NCBI GenBank assembly: GCA_016719135.1
Contig: JADKAV010000010.1
Span: forward strand, 72,988 to 136,987
Source: Micrococcales bacterium
GTDB taxonomy: Bacteria > Actinomycetota > Actinomycetes > S36-B12 > UBA10799
Reading direction: 5' to 3'
Length of the DNA stretch: 64,000 nucleotides
This document shows, one piece after another, positions 18,642 through 27,737 of this stretch. Every line of letters starts with the position of its first letter. Position 1 is the stretch's first letter. The translations under genes were made by a program, and so were the position numbers. The notes beneath the pieces are model-generated. The model had not been told where the DNA came from. It did not search any database and saw nothing but the letters and a program-made list of their open reading frames with translations.

Positions 18642-20516
18642 CTACTCGGTGTCGAACTCGGCGATCTTGCGTCCCCCGAGTTCCCTTTGCAGCAGTTCCA
18701 GGCCGGACTCCGCGGTTGCCTCGACTGCCTCGTCGTCGTCGGCGGGCGCATCGTCGATGATCTCGGGCTCGGTCGCGGCGACCGGAGCGGGGTGCGCCGG
18801 AGGGGGCAGTGCATCCCCGCCCAACGTCATCTCGACGGTGAGGTCCAGGTGCATCTCGTCGAGGATCGCCTGCCGAACGCGCTCCGCGTGGCCTCCCTGG
18901 GTGAACGCTGCGACAGCGCCGCCGTTGGACTGGGTGAGAGTCAGGATCGAGCTCGAGATCGACACCGGCTGGCAGTCGCGGACCAGCAACCAGGCCACGC
19001 GGCTGTTGAGTTTCACCCGGTCCAGAACCCGCGGCCACAGGGCGATCAGTTTGTCCAGCGGGACGTCGCGCGGAGGTGCTGAGGGTGTCGCCCGGGGCTG
19101 CTGTTCGGCAGCGGACGAAGGCGCCGGGGGTGGGCCGGGAATCCGCGGTGACGCCGAAGGGCTCTGCAGCGATGGGGACGGCGGCGGTCCTGGAGGCGCA
19201 GGGACCTCGCCGTCGGCGGCCGGACGGGTGGGTCTCGTGGGCCGGGCTGTTGGCGCCGCTGCAGGCGATGGAACCGGAGGCTCCGGGTTTGCGGCAGCGG
19301 GTGGCTCCCGTCGCGTCGCAGGGGCGACCGGTGCCGCTGCCACCCGCCCGGCGACCGTGTCCAGACGGTGCTCGAGACGGTCGAGGCGGGCCAGCAGGTC
19401 CAGCGAATCGGCAGTGCCCGCAGGCAGGCACACCTCGGACATGAGCAGTTCCAGGTGCAGCCGGGGAGCGGTGGCACCACGCAGTTCGGACAGAGCTTCA
19501 GAGAGTGCATCGGCGATGCGGTTGAGTTCGGCCCGGCCGAAGCCTTGGGCCATCTGCTCCAATTCGGGCAGTCGGTCCTCCGGCAGGTCGACCAGCTGTG
19601 CCGCTTTGTCCACACCGAGCACTTGTAGGACCAGCAGGTCGCGGAACCGTTCCAGCAGGTCGGTGACGAAGCGGCGCGGGTCGTGACCGGAGTCGACCAC
19701 GTCGCCGATCCGGACGAACAGGGTGGAGACGTCACCGGCGGCGATCGCGGCGGTCACGTCGTCGAGCAATGCCGAGTCGGTCACGCCGAGTTGCTGAACG
19801 GCTTCCTCGTAGGTGAGGCCCTGCGGACCGGTCCCCGAAACCAACTGTCCGAGGATCGACATCGCGTCGCGCACCGATCCTTCGCCGGCGCGCGCCACCA
19901 GTGCCAAGGCGGCCGGTTCGGCCGGAACACTTTCGGCCTCGCACACCCCGGCCAGATGGGTGGCCAGAGTCCGGACCGGAACCAGCCGGAAGGCGTAGTG
20001 ATGGGTCCGGCTGCGAATGGTGCCGATGATCTTGTCCGGTTCAGTCGTTGCGAACACGAACCGCACATGCTCGGGGGGCTCCTCGATGAGCTTGAGCAGG
20101 GCGTTGGCCGCGCCCGGACCGAGCTGGTGGGCCTCGTCGATGATGTAGATCTTGTAGCGGCTCTGGGCGGGGACGAACATGGCCCGCTCGCGCAGTTCTC
20201 GGGCGTCGTCCACCAGGCCGTGGGTGGCGGCGTCCATCTCGATGACGTCCAGTGTTCCCGGACCGTTGGCGGCCAGGGCCACGCAGGAGTCGCACTGCTC
20301 GCACGGCTGGGAGGTCGGGCCCTTCTCACAGTTCAGCGACCGGGCCAGGATGCGCGCGCTGGAGGTCTTGCCGCAACCCCGGGGACCCGAGAACAGGTAG
20401 GCGTGGTGCACGCGGTCGGAGTCGATCGCACGCTTGAGCGGTTCGGTCACATGTTCTTGCCCGATGACGTCGTCGAAACGTCCCGGACGGTATTTGCGGT
20501 AGAGGGCGAGGGCCAC
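18642..20516 (-). CDS. dnaX: DNA polymerase III subunit gamma/tau
   Basis: Clamp-loader ATPase of 624 residues. The AAA+ core has Walker A GPRGCGKTSS (about 44-53), a Cys cluster from CEKGPTSQPC to CDSC, Walker B IIDEAHQL and the ATTEPDKI sensor strand. A Pro/Ala-rich linker (about 400-480) joins it to the tau-specific C-terminal domain. GTG start. No obvious A-rich slippery site for a separate gamma form is seen. It heads the dnaX-recR-DUF5063 operon and is divergent from the catalase-like gene. Confidence 0.97.
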   Translation of the reverse strand: MALALYRKYRPGRFDDVIGQEHVTEPLKRAIDSDRVHHAYLFSGPRGCGKTSSARILARSLNCEKGPTSQPCEQCDSCVALAANGPGTLDVIEMDAATHGLVDDARELRERAMFVPAQSRYKIYIIDEAHQLGPGAANALLKLIEEPPEHVRFVFATTEPDKIIGTIRSRTHHYAFRLVPVRTLATHLAGVCEAESVPAEPAALALVARAGEGSVRDAMSILGQLVSGTGPQGLTYEEAVQQLGVTDSALLDDVTAAIAAGDVSTLFVRIGDVVDSGHDPRRFVTDLLERFRDLLVLQVLGVDKAAQLVDLPEDRLPELEQMAQGFGRAELNRIADALSEALSELRGATAPRLHLELLMSEVCLPAGTADSLDLLARLDRLEHRLDTVAGRVAAAPVAPATRREPPAAANPEPPVPSPAAAPTARPTRPTRPAADGEVPAPPGPPPSPSLQSPSASPRIPGPPPAPSSAAEQQPRATPSAPPRDVPLDKLIALWPRVLDRVKLNSRVAWLLVRDCQPVSISSSILTLTQSNGGAVAAFTQGGHAERVRQAILDEMHLDLTVEMTLGGDALPPPAHPAPVAATEPEIIDDAPADDDEAVEATAESGLELLQRELGGRKIAEFDTE

Positions 20517-20648
20517 TGATCCAGAGTAAGCGCACGGTCTGACAGGTGGTGCCGGGTCTGGGGAAAGCCGCCGTTCGTCGGCCTCGCGAGTGCCGTGAAA
20601 CGACGTTTCTAGGCAGCAGAGTCGCCACGGTGGTCCACACTTGTGCCC

Positions 20649-21596
20649 ATGACAGTTCCCGCGACCGATTGGACAGAGACGATCTCAGCCGACGAACCGG
20701 AGAGGCACGAACGTTTCGCGGACTCGATCGTCACGCTGCAGACCCGAATCAGTGCAAAGCGGGGCCCGGGCCGTGCGTTTCACCGCAAGCCCGTTGCCGC
20801 GCTAGCGGGCCGGCTCATCGTGCCGGAGGTGCTTCCCGAGTATGCCCGGCACGGGCTGTTCGCCGAACCGGGCGAGTATGAGGTGCTCGTGCGGATGTCC
20901 AACGGGGCAGTCATCCCACAGCCCGACGCGCTGCCGGACATCCGCGGTTTCGCGCTGTCGGTGCGCGGACTCGATGCTCCCGGTGCTTTGGGACAGCGCA
21001 CCGACCGGCAGGATTTCCTGCTGATCAACATGCCCGCGTTCGGCTTCGAAGACTCTCAGGACTTCGCCGATATCGTCGGTCCGGCCGCGCGGGGACAGGT
21101 GGCGCTGCTGCGCTTCCTGATCGAGAAGTATGGACTGGTCAAAGGACCTCTGGAGATGGCCCAACTGGTGGCGGCGCAGGCGCGGCCGTTCAGCGGATTC
21201 GCGACCGCCGACTTCCACAGCTGTGCGCCGGTAGCCTGGGGCCCCTACGCCGCGCACATGCACGTCAAGCCCCGGGGCGCGGGCCGGAATCTGCTCGCCT
21301 GGCGGGATTGGGGCGCGGACATTCAGCAACGCCTTGCCAAGGGTGCGCTGCGCTGGGATCTGCAGGCGCAGTTCTACACCGATCCCGAGCGCACCCCCAT
21401 CGAGGACGGCCGCAAGATCTGGAAGGCGCCGAAACTGACCGTAGGCAATCTCGTGCTGGACTCGCTGGCGGACGCCGAGGTGGTGGAGGCCGATCGTTTC
21501 GATCCGTGGTCGGCCGTCGCAGAGCATCGACCGTTGGGGGAGATCATGCGCGCGCGCAAGGCCGCGTACTTCCCGAGCTACCGGAACCGAACGTGA
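20649..21596 (+). CDS. Small catalase-superfamily heme protein
   Basis: About 315 residues, shorter than true monofunctional catalases (480 or more). Catalase-fold landmarks: a candidate distal His in RAFHRKPVAAL (about residue 46), the VLVRMSNG strand with PDIRGFALSVRG, the NMPAFGFEDSQDF region, and a C-terminal RARKAAYFPSYRNR. Related short catalase-like proteins act as peroxidases or lipid-hydroperoxide enzymes; which applies here is unknown. A GTG two codons upstream (20643) is an alternative start. It is divergent from dnaX and convergent with the SRP RNA. Confidence 0.82.
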   Translation: MTVPATDWTETISADEPERHERFADSIVTLQTRISAKRGPGRAFHRKPVAALAGRLIVPEVLPEYARHGLFAEPGEYEVLVRMSNGAVIPQPDALPDIRGFALSVRGLDAPGALGQRTDRQDFLLINMPAFGFEDSQDFADIVGPAARGQVALLRFLIEKYGLVKGPLEMAQLVAAQARPFSGFATADFHSCAPVAWGPYAAHMHVKPRGAGRNLLAWRDWGADIQQRLAKGALRWDLQAQFYTDPERTPIEDGRKIWKAPKLTVGNLVLDSLADAEVVEADRFDPWSAVAEHRPLGEIMRARKAAYFPSYRNRT

Positions 21597-21599
21597 AGT

Positions 21600-21687
21600 G
21601 ACCCCCCGCGCACCCGACAGAGCACGCTTACCCTTGCTGCCTTCCGGCCCTGGGGGAGTTGGGCATGATGCCGCCGCACGGGGGGTC
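21600..21687 (-). ncRNA. ffs: Small (4.5S-type) SRP RNA
   Basis: On the minus strand the sequence forms one long hairpin closed by GACCCCCC/GGGGGGTC. It carries the invariant SRP domain IV features GGGCCGGAAGGCAGCAAGG, with the GGAA tetraloop and the asymmetric A-rich internal loop that binds Ffh. The length of about 88 nt fits the bacterial 4.5S class. It lies between the catalase-like gene and tRNA-Ser(GGA). The ends are approximate. Confidence 0.93.
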
Positions 21688-21730
21688 CCTACCAGAATAC
21701 GCACACCGGCATACCCGTACCATCGTCGGT

Positions 21731-21815
21731 GGAGGATTCGCCTAGTGGCCTATGGCGCTCGCTTGGAAAGCGGGTTGGGTTAACGCCCTCAGGGGTTCGA
21801 ATCCCCTATCCTCCG
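21731..21815 (+). tRNA. tRNA-Ser(GGA)
   Basis: Class II tRNA of 85 nt: acceptor GGAGGAT/ATCCTCC, anticodon loop TTGGAAA in the stem CGCT/AGCG giving anticodon GGA, a long variable arm and T-loop GGTTCGAATCC. No CCA is encoded. Its last bases form part of the following terminator stem. Confidence 0.95.
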
Positions 21816-21867
21816 CGCGTGAGAAGGCCCCCCAGTGTTTTTCTGGGGGGCCTTCTCACGCGCGGAG
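21811..21867 (+). terminator. Long perfect hairpin after tRNA-Ser(GGA)
   Basis: A 25-bp perfect stem closes a TGTTTTT loop. The 5' arm begins with the last acceptor bases of the tRNA (CTCC). The core GAAGGCCCCCCAG pairs with CTGGGGGGCCTTC. It acts as a terminator and possibly as a processing guide; there is no T tract after the stem. Confidence 0.85.
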
Positions 21868-21868
21868 C

Positions 21869-22320
21869 ACGTAGCACGGATTCGGGAGGAGCGAGGCCGT
21901 CAGGCCGAGCGACGGTTCCCCTATCCTCCGCTCGCAGGTGTGTGGCTGAGGTGGAGATGTCCCGCTAGTTGCCCGATAGCCCGCTAGTTGCCCAATGGCC
22001 TGCAATCTGGGGGTCACCCGGCAACCAATGGGTCAGTGCGTGAGGAAGGCCTGGCCGACGGTTCCCCTATCCTCCGCTCGCAGGTGTGTGGCTGAGGTGG
22101 AGATGTCCCGCTAGTTGCCCGATAGCGCTGCCCACGCTGGGGGTCACCCGGCAACCAATGGGTCAGTGGGGGCGCGGTCCCCATCCTCCGCTGCGGTGTG
22201 GCTGAGGTGGAGATGTCCCGCTAGTTGCCCGATAGCCCGCAAGTTGCCGAATGGCCTGCAATCTGGGGGTCACCCGGCAACCAATGGGTCAGTGCGTGAG
22301 GAAGCCTGGCCGAGCGAGGG
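21869..22320. repeat. Tandem repeats carrying copies of the tRNA-Ser(GGA) 3' end
   Basis: The string CGACGGTTCCCCTATCCTCC, ending like the tRNA itself, recurs at 21910-21929 and 22056-22075 (period 146 bp). A diverged version (GCGGTCCCCATCCTCCGC) lies near 22174. Each is followed by GGTGTGTGGCTGAGGTGGAG (shortened in the third) and then GTTGCCC-GATAG and GGCAACCAATGGGTC segments. The first copy is preceded by GGGAGGAGCG and a short GGCC-GTCA-GGCC hairpin, a layout shared with repeats at the tRNA-Ser(GCT) and tRNA-Gly loci. No protein gene is evident. Confidence 0.8.
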
Positions 22321-22347
22321 CTCTCTTCCCTTCGCTCGGGGCCGGAC

Positions 22348-25080
22348 CTACCTGCCCACGCTGACCGCCTGCTGGAACGTCGGACGGTTCTGGAACGGGT
22401 ACACGCTCGGGGCAGTCACCCCGGCGGTCACCCGCGCCCGGTTGGCGTTCCAGCACGAGGGCTGGGGGTCGGTCACGCATGCGCCAGCGCCGTAGAGCTG
22501 CTCGGGAGTGACGGTGAGCGCCTGCTTCAACGAATCCTGCAGGGCCGTGCTGCAGGCGGTCTTGTCGCCGTTGCCGCAGAACGCCACCGGGAAGCCGCCC
22601 GGCACCGGTGCGCCGGTCTGCACGCGCTGCAGATCCTGCAGGCTGTAGCCCCACCAACCATCGGAGAAGCCAGGTGCGCTCGGGCGGCTCGACACGGCGC
22701 CGAACGAGATCATGTTCTGGATCTCGCTGAAGGCTTCGGTGCCCAAGCCCGACTCGAACTGCGCGGTCAGCAACTTCGGCCACCAGGCGTCAAGAATCTG
22801 GATCGTCGTGGTGTGCTTGAACGCGCCGTCCTTGTCGAGGTCGCGGCGGTGTCCGCCGTCGGCCATCCACGCCTTGAGCTTGTCGATCGCCGCAGTCAGT
22901 TCCGGATCAGAAACCGTGCCCATCGCTTCGAACACCGTCGGCAGCACCTTGGCCGCGCGGATGTCCTGCGTGGCCGATTCCTCCATGGCTTGCACGACCT
23001 GCGCAAGCGTGGCTTTCTTTCCGCCGCTCACGGCAGTCTGCAACTTCTCCTCGATGAGGTTGGAGCGGTAGAACGGCCCGAAGCCCCACTGCCGATCGGA
23101 GGCAGACCAATCCTTGGCTGGTTTGTTGTTCCACGAGACCATCACGGCTTGGTTCTTGGTCTGCGGGTGCCGTTCGGGGGCCAGCAGGTCCATCGTGTAG
23201 TTCTTCGGATCGAAGCCTTGCCAGTCGTACTTGCCGGTCCCGAGTACTGGGAAGTCCGGGGAGGTGCCCTTCGCGCGTTCGGGGTAGGCGCCCGACAGGT
23301 AGTACGCGGTGTGCTTGGCGTTCTGGAACGCCCAGTTGAAGGTGAACTGGATCTTCGAGGCCGACTGCTGGAACTTCTTCGGCGAACTCATTCGGTCGGG
23401 TTCATTGAACCGGCGGAAGCCCATGATGGAATCGGCCTCGTGCAGGTAGGTGGTACGGGCGGTGGCGTACGCGACTTTCTTGCCGTTCACGGTTCCGTAG
23501 TGGGTCACGAGTCCATGCACGGTGCGGTACACCTTCAGCTTGGCCTTGCCCGCAGGTGTCTTGTCGATGGCGTTCGGCGCCCAGGCCAGGTTGCGGACCA
23601 GCTTCTCCATCTTGCGGCACTTGCCCTTGTACGTGTACTTGTACTTGCTGTCGTCGCAGAGCACCTCAGCGAAGGTGTCCACATTGTCCGAGCCGGCCGA
23701 GGTGGCGCTGAAGGTGTAGTCGCGGCCGCGTCCCAACTGCACGTACATGCTCACGCCGGGGAAGGACGCGCCGCGGGCGTCGATGCCCGGACCGTGCAAC
23801 TCCAGTTCCATGAGCACCTGCGGCAGGTAGTAGCCGACCTGCGGCCCGAGCACGCCCAGCGGACGGCCGTTGGCCGAGTTCTTGGCCGAAAGCAACTCCC
23901 AGTTCGAGTGGTGCCCGTCGAGTTGCTCCTTCTGGATCGCATCCCCCACCGACGCGCTGTCGTCGGCGGCCGCCAGCGCTGAGCTCGATGAGTCGCCGGA
24001 GATGACCTTCCACGGCGTCACGCTGGTGCCGGGGTCCGGCAGTGCGAGGCCCTTCGGGGCGAACGAGTCACCGGTTTGGTACGGGAAGCTCTCCGGGATG
24101 GTTGTCGGTGCGGTGGGGTTGTTCTTGGAGCGGAAACCGGTCCAGATGGCCCGTCCCTGCTCGACGCCGAACCGGGCCTCCAGCGCCCGCAGAATCTGCG
24201 CCGATGTGACCTCGGCACCGCCGCCGCGGCCGAAGATGCCGCCGAACAGCGTTGCCACGGACATGACGTCGGTGGCCTTCCATTTCTTGAGCTTCTGCCC
24301 GACCGCTGCGTACTCACCGGGCAGCAGTGCGTCGTCCTTGCCGGCAGCCTTGATGTAGGCGTTGATTCCCTTGACGTAGGCCTTCACGTCCTTGCGCAGC
24401 TTGTTCCATTCCTTGAGGCTGCCTTGGGCCGGGGCTTTGAGCATGCGCTTGAGGTCGGCCTCGGTGTACGCGTTGTTCTGCCACTGATTCGCGTCGGCGT
24501 TGAGGTTCCCACCGCCCAGGAAGTTGGTCAGGTCCGCACGGCCGGTGTGACGCAGCACATCCATCAGGAACAGGCGGTCGTTGGCCGAGGCGTAGCCGGC
24601 TCCGAACATCGTGTCGCTGCGGGTCTTGCCGTAGATGCGTGGGACGCCGTACTGCTTGTCCCGCAGGATGGTCACACCCTTGCGTGGCTTGACCGTCTTC
24701 GCGCGGTTCTTCTTCTTCACGCCGAAGGTCGCGTCCTTGTAGTAGTCCTTGACCTGCGAATCGGTCAACGTCGGTGAGGCGTAGAGCAGGCCGTCATAGA
24801 GCGGTTGCTGGTCGGCCCAGTGCTTGGGCAGGGCGCCGGTAGCCCGAAAGTTCAGGATCTGGCCGAGGGTGTCGAGCCCGTTCTGTCCAGGCGGCAGCAC
24901 GTTGCGGAAACCGCCGGCGTCGTTCTTGCCGTAGGCCCCGGGGTTGTCGGCGGCTGCGGGCACGTCACCAGCGGCGCGGCTATCCCCGTCATTGGCAGGA
25001 CCCTGTGCATAAGCAGGTGCGGCGATGAGCACACTGGCTGCTGCGAGGGGGACGGCGATCCGGGACAGTGCACGATGCAT
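22348..25080 (-). CDS. Secreted penicillin-acylase-family (Ntn-hydrolase) protein
   Basis: A 910-residue precursor with a signal peptide (hydrophobic 9-24, cleavage near AYAQG). The alpha-chain side includes KGVTILRDKQYGVPRIYG (134-151) and the FGAGYASANDRLFLMDVLR segment. The autocatalytic site is GHH-SNW, making Ser392 the probable N-terminal nucleophile of the beta chain, followed by SAKNSANGRPLGVLGPQVGYY as in acyl-homoserine-lactone and penicillin acylases. It hydrolyses an amide of unknown type outside the membrane. The C-terminal 150 residues hold two Cys pairs that may form disulfides. It is monocistronic, with tRNA repeats downstream. Confidence 0.9.
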   Translation of the reverse strand: MHRALSRIAVPLAAASVLIAAPAYAQGPANDGDSRAAGDVPAAADNPGAYGKNDAGGFRNVLPPGQNGLDTLGQILNFRATGALPKHWADQQPLYDGLLYASPTLTDSQVKDYYKDATFGVKKKNRAKTVKPRKGVTILRDKQYGVPRIYGKTRSDTMFGAGYASANDRLFLMDVLRHTGRADLTNFLGGGNLNADANQWQNNAYTEADLKRMLKAPAQGSLKEWNKLRKDVKAYVKGINAYIKAAGKDDALLPGEYAAVGQKLKKWKATDVMSVATLFGGIFGRGGGAEVTSAQILRALEARFGVEQGRAIWTGFRSKNNPTAPTTIPESFPYQTGDSFAPKGLALPDPGTSVTPWKVISGDSSSSALAAADDSASVGDAIQKEQLDGHHSNWELLSAKNSANGRPLGVLGPQVGYYLPQVLMELELHGPGIDARGASFPGVSMYVQLGRGRDYTFSATSAGSDNVDTFAEVLCDDSKYKYTYKGKCRKMEKLVRNLAWAPNAIDKTPAGKAKLKVYRTVHGLVTHYGTVNGKKVAYATARTTYLHEADSIMGFRRFNEPDRMSSPKKFQQSASKIQFTFNWAFQNAKHTAYYLSGAYPERAKGTSPDFPVLGTGKYDWQGFDPKNYTMDLLAPERHPQTKNQAVMVSWNNKPAKDWSASDRQWGFGPFYRSNLIEEKLQTAVSGGKKATLAQVVQAMEESATQDIRAAKVLPTVFEAMGTVSDPELTAAIDKLKAWMADGGHRRDLDKDGAFKHTTTIQILDAWWPKLLTAQFESGLGTEAFSEIQNMISFGAVSSRPSAPGFSDGWWGYSLQDLQRVQTGAPVPGGFPVAFCGNGDKTACSTALQDSLKQALTVTPEQLYGAGACVTDPQPSCWNANRARVTAGVTAPSVYPFQNRPTFQQAVSVGR

Positions 25081-25412
25081 GAGCTACCTCGTTCTCTGGC
25101 GTTCGCACGACACTCTAGGCGCGGAATCGGGACGGTGAGAAGCGTTTGTGCCGATCCACGCCGGAGGTCACCGTTGGTTCAGGAATCGAGTCGCCGTGGT
25201 GGCTGACCTGCCGGGTCTCGGACTTGGTGTTCAGCCGTTGAACCCCCGCACGACTGGCTGGCCGTCCGGCCGCGGCGAACAGGCGTTGGAGTTGGGTACG
25301 GGGGTTGGAGAAACGTACGGGGGTTGGAGATAGACCCGCCGTGGGACTCCAACGGATGTACCTGTCTCCAACGGAAGTGCTGAAGTCCAACGGCTGCCAC
25401 CACGCGCCCCGC
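25081..25412. repeat. Gene-free tract with CGTTGGA / TCCAACG repeats
   Basis: No convincing gene. It holds a direct repeat GTACGGGGGTTGGAGA at 25296-25311 and 25315-25330, plus one CGTTGGA (25284) and three inverted TCCAACG copies (25348, 25367, 25386), able to form several alternative stems. The same CGTTGGAGTT...TCCAACG pair recurs at 29916-29961. The promoter of the acylase gene must lie near its 5' end. Confidence 0.55.
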
Positions 25413-27170
25413 TCACCACGAACCCCCGCCGCCGCCACCCGAGCCACCGCCGCCGCCACCACCACCGCCGGAGGACGAGGAGCGCTGGGTCGCCTGGTAG
25501 GCGGCCACAGCCGATGCCTCCACCGCGACCACTCCGGTCGACAGTGCCCACATGCGCGAGGTGTTCGTGGGCGAGGAGTAGAGATGCGAGGTGCCGGCCA
25601 GCGCCGAAGCCTCCGGGCTACCCGGTGGTGGAGTGCAGGACGCGGCCCATTCTTCCGCGCAGTCGAAGGCAACCGCCCACGGCAGGTACTCGTCGAAATG
25701 CCGTACCCGCGCGGCGTAGTCGAAACGCTCCGACGAGGCCGGTGTGGACAGCACCTTCTTGAACCCGGCGGTGGCGTCGCGCAGGTCTGACCCGCGATCG
25801 GTGATCCGGGTGGTGTCGCGGCGGTTGATGATCAAGCCGACGGCGGCGGCAACCCACAGCGCCAGCGCCACAACCAGCCCGTCGTTGAGCCAGATCAGCG
25901 CACTGAATCCACCGATGATCGCCATGTAGATGAGCAAAAGCGCCCACCCGGATCCACCCACCCGGGTCGCCAAAGCATCCCTGACGGCGCGGTCGTCGAC
26001 CTCGGACTTGACGGTCCCGTCGAGGCTGGACAGAAGTTTGCCGTCGGCGACGCTGCCCTTGGAGATGGTGCGCGATGCGCCGGGCCGTTGCAGCCCCAGG
26101 CTGTCGATCGCTGCCTGGAATCCCACCAGGTCGGGTACGGGATTCTGGGTACGGGTCAACTGGATCCAGTCCGGGCCGTCGTTGTCGTGCACCGAGCGTT
26201 GTTCAGCCTGGAAATCGACGACGTTGTGCGCCACAAGGTTGAGCAACACCGCAGGCACGCCACGACTTGCCGGGGTCTCGTCGAGCGTCCAAGTGGCCAC
26301 CAGCGGATCCGGCCCGGGCGGTTCGAAACGCAGGGCAGGGTTTAACCGGCGTTCCCTGGAACCGGCGAACGTCCTCACCGTGAGTAACAGCGACAGTGCC
26401 ACGAAACCCAGCGTTGCGAACAGCAGCAAGGTCTGTCCGGCCGTGCGCCCGGCACCCGGGGCAGACTGCGCGAAATACGCCTGCATGGTGATCGGGGTGT
26501 ACGTGGGCAGTTGGCTCACCGAGATCCGGTACTGGCCGTCTGCCTGAGTGATCTCGCACGGCACTGCCGCCTCGCAGGTGGGGGGCTGAACGGTCGGGGG
26601 GACAGATGCGCGGACCTCCACCTGTCGCATCGGCATGGACCAACCTGACCCGACGACGTCCCAATACCACTGCGACCCGGCGCCCTCCGGGCCATCCTTG
26701 GGCGCGGTCAACGCGTTTTCGGTGGTCGAGATGATCCGGTAGCGCTGGATGCCACGATCGAACGTGCGCCCCTGGGAACCCACCCGGATGGTCTTGGTCC
26801 CGCCGCCCTCCTGGGACACGATGTACGGCTCCGGCACCCAATCGCCGCCCTGCCGTCGCTCCACGGACACGACCTCGACCGGGTGCTCGATGTTCGCGTA
26901 CTGCGCGTCCTCGGTGTCGAAGATCCGATAGATCCCGTGCTTGCCGTAGGTGGTGAATTCCACCGAGATGACCTCGGTGATCGCCAGTCGCCCGTCGGGC
27001 TCGAGGACGAACTTGGCACGGTAGTCGTCGACGATGGAAGTGTCTTCGACGTCGCCGCCGGAACTGGTGAAAACGTCCTTGAACGGCACCGGGTACACAC
27101 CGAACCAACCGGCCACAATTGCGCCGCCGAGCAGCACCACCAGTAACAATCTCAACTTCGGGATCCGCAT
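25413..27170 (-). CDS. DUF2207 membrane protein
   Basis: 585 residues: an N-terminal hydrophobic segment (about 6-24), a large extracytoplasmic domain with the DUF2207 pattern YRAKFVLEPDGRLAITEVISVEF and GIYRIF, then transmembrane segments near 245-265 and a pair near 440-480. The C-terminal tail is poly-Gly/Ser ending in SW. The poly-Gly tail is characteristic of this family. The start is the ATG at 27170. DUF2207 genes often neighbour lemA; here lemA is divergent with only 18 bp between the start codons. The function is unknown. Confidence 0.87.
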   Translation of the reverse strand: MRIPKLRLLLVVLLGGAIVAGWFGVYPVPFKDVFTSSGGDVEDTSIVDDYRAKFVLEPDGRLAITEVISVEFTTYGKHGIYRIFDTEDAQYANIEHPVEVVSVERRQGGDWVPEPYIVSQEGGGTKTIRVGSQGRTFDRGIQRYRIISTTENALTAPKDGPEGAGSQWYWDVVGSGWSMPMRQVEVRASVPPTVQPPTCEAAVPCEITQADGQYRISVSQLPTYTPITMQAYFAQSAPGAGRTAGQTLLLFATLGFVALSLLLTVRTFAGSRERRLNPALRFEPPGPDPLVATWTLDETPASRGVPAVLLNLVAHNVVDFQAEQRSVHDNDGPDWIQLTRTQNPVPDLVGFQAAIDSLGLQRPGASRTISKGSVADGKLLSSLDGTVKSEVDDRAVRDALATRVGGSGWALLLIYMAIIGGFSALIWLNDGLVVALALWVAAAVGLIINRRDTTRITDRGSDLRDATAGFKKVLSTPASSERFDYAARVRHFDEYLPWAVAFDCAEEWAASCTPPPGSPEASALAGTSHLYSSPTNTSRMWALSTGVVAVEASAVAAYQATQRSSSSGGGGGGGGGSGGGGGGSW

Positions 27171-27188
27171 CAGCGCTACCCTGCCCTC

Positions 27189-27737
27189 GTGGCTCTCGTG
27201 ATTATTGTGATCGTAATCCTCCTGGTCGGGCTTGGCGTGGTCTTGTACAACCGGCTGATCCGCCTGCGCAACAAGGTCGAGGAGGCGTGGGCGCAGATCG
27301 ACGTGCAATTGCAGCGCCGCCACGACCTGATCCCGAACCTGGTCAGCACCGTCAAGGGGTACGCCTCGCATGAGAAGGGCACCCTCGAGGAGGTGACCGC
27401 CGCCCGCGCGGCTGCTGTCTCGGCGCAAGGGCCCGCGGCCGCGGGGCAGACCGAGAGCATGCTGAGCTCTGCGTTGGGCCGGTTGTTCGCGGTGGCGGAG
27501 AACTACCCGGATCTCAAGGCCGATCAGAACTTCCGCCAGCTGCAGGAGGAACTGTCCGAAACCGAGGACAAGGTCGCGTTCGCCCGGCAGTACTACAACG
27601 ACAATGTTCGTGAGTGGAACACGCGGATCGCGAGCGTTCCGGACAACCTTGTGGCGGGCCTCATGCGGGCCGAGAAGGCTGAGTACTTCGAACTCGAAGG
27701 TGGCGCCGGAGCGGCTCCGCAGGTCAGTTTCGAGTGA
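27189..27737 (+). CDS. lemA: LemA family protein
   Basis: 182 residues: one N-terminal membrane helix (ALVIIVIVILLVGLGVVLY), then the LemA signature NRLIRLRNKVEEAWAQIDVQ, RRHDLIPNLV, the YASHEKGTL stretch and the C-terminal YNDNVREWNT with VAGLMRAEKAEYFE. Helical-bundle protein of unknown role. GTG start, possibly leaderless. It shares an 18-bp intergenic region with divergent DUF2207. Its stop overlaps a GTG that could start the next gene. Confidence 0.92.
   Translation: MALVIIVIVILLVGLGVVLYNRLIRLRNKVEEAWAQIDVQLQRRHDLIPNLVSTVKGYASHEKGTLEEVTAARAAAVSAQGPAAAGQTESMLSSALGRLFAVAENYPDLKADQNFRQLQEELSETEDKVAFARQYYNDNVREWNTRIASVPDNLVAGLMRAEKAEYFELEGGAGAAPQVSFE

Noticed and set aside
18454..19431. 325-codon minus-strand frame in dnaX
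   Set aside because: Another frame of the Pro/Ala-rich linker of dnaX on the same strand; low-complexity sequence keeps it open.
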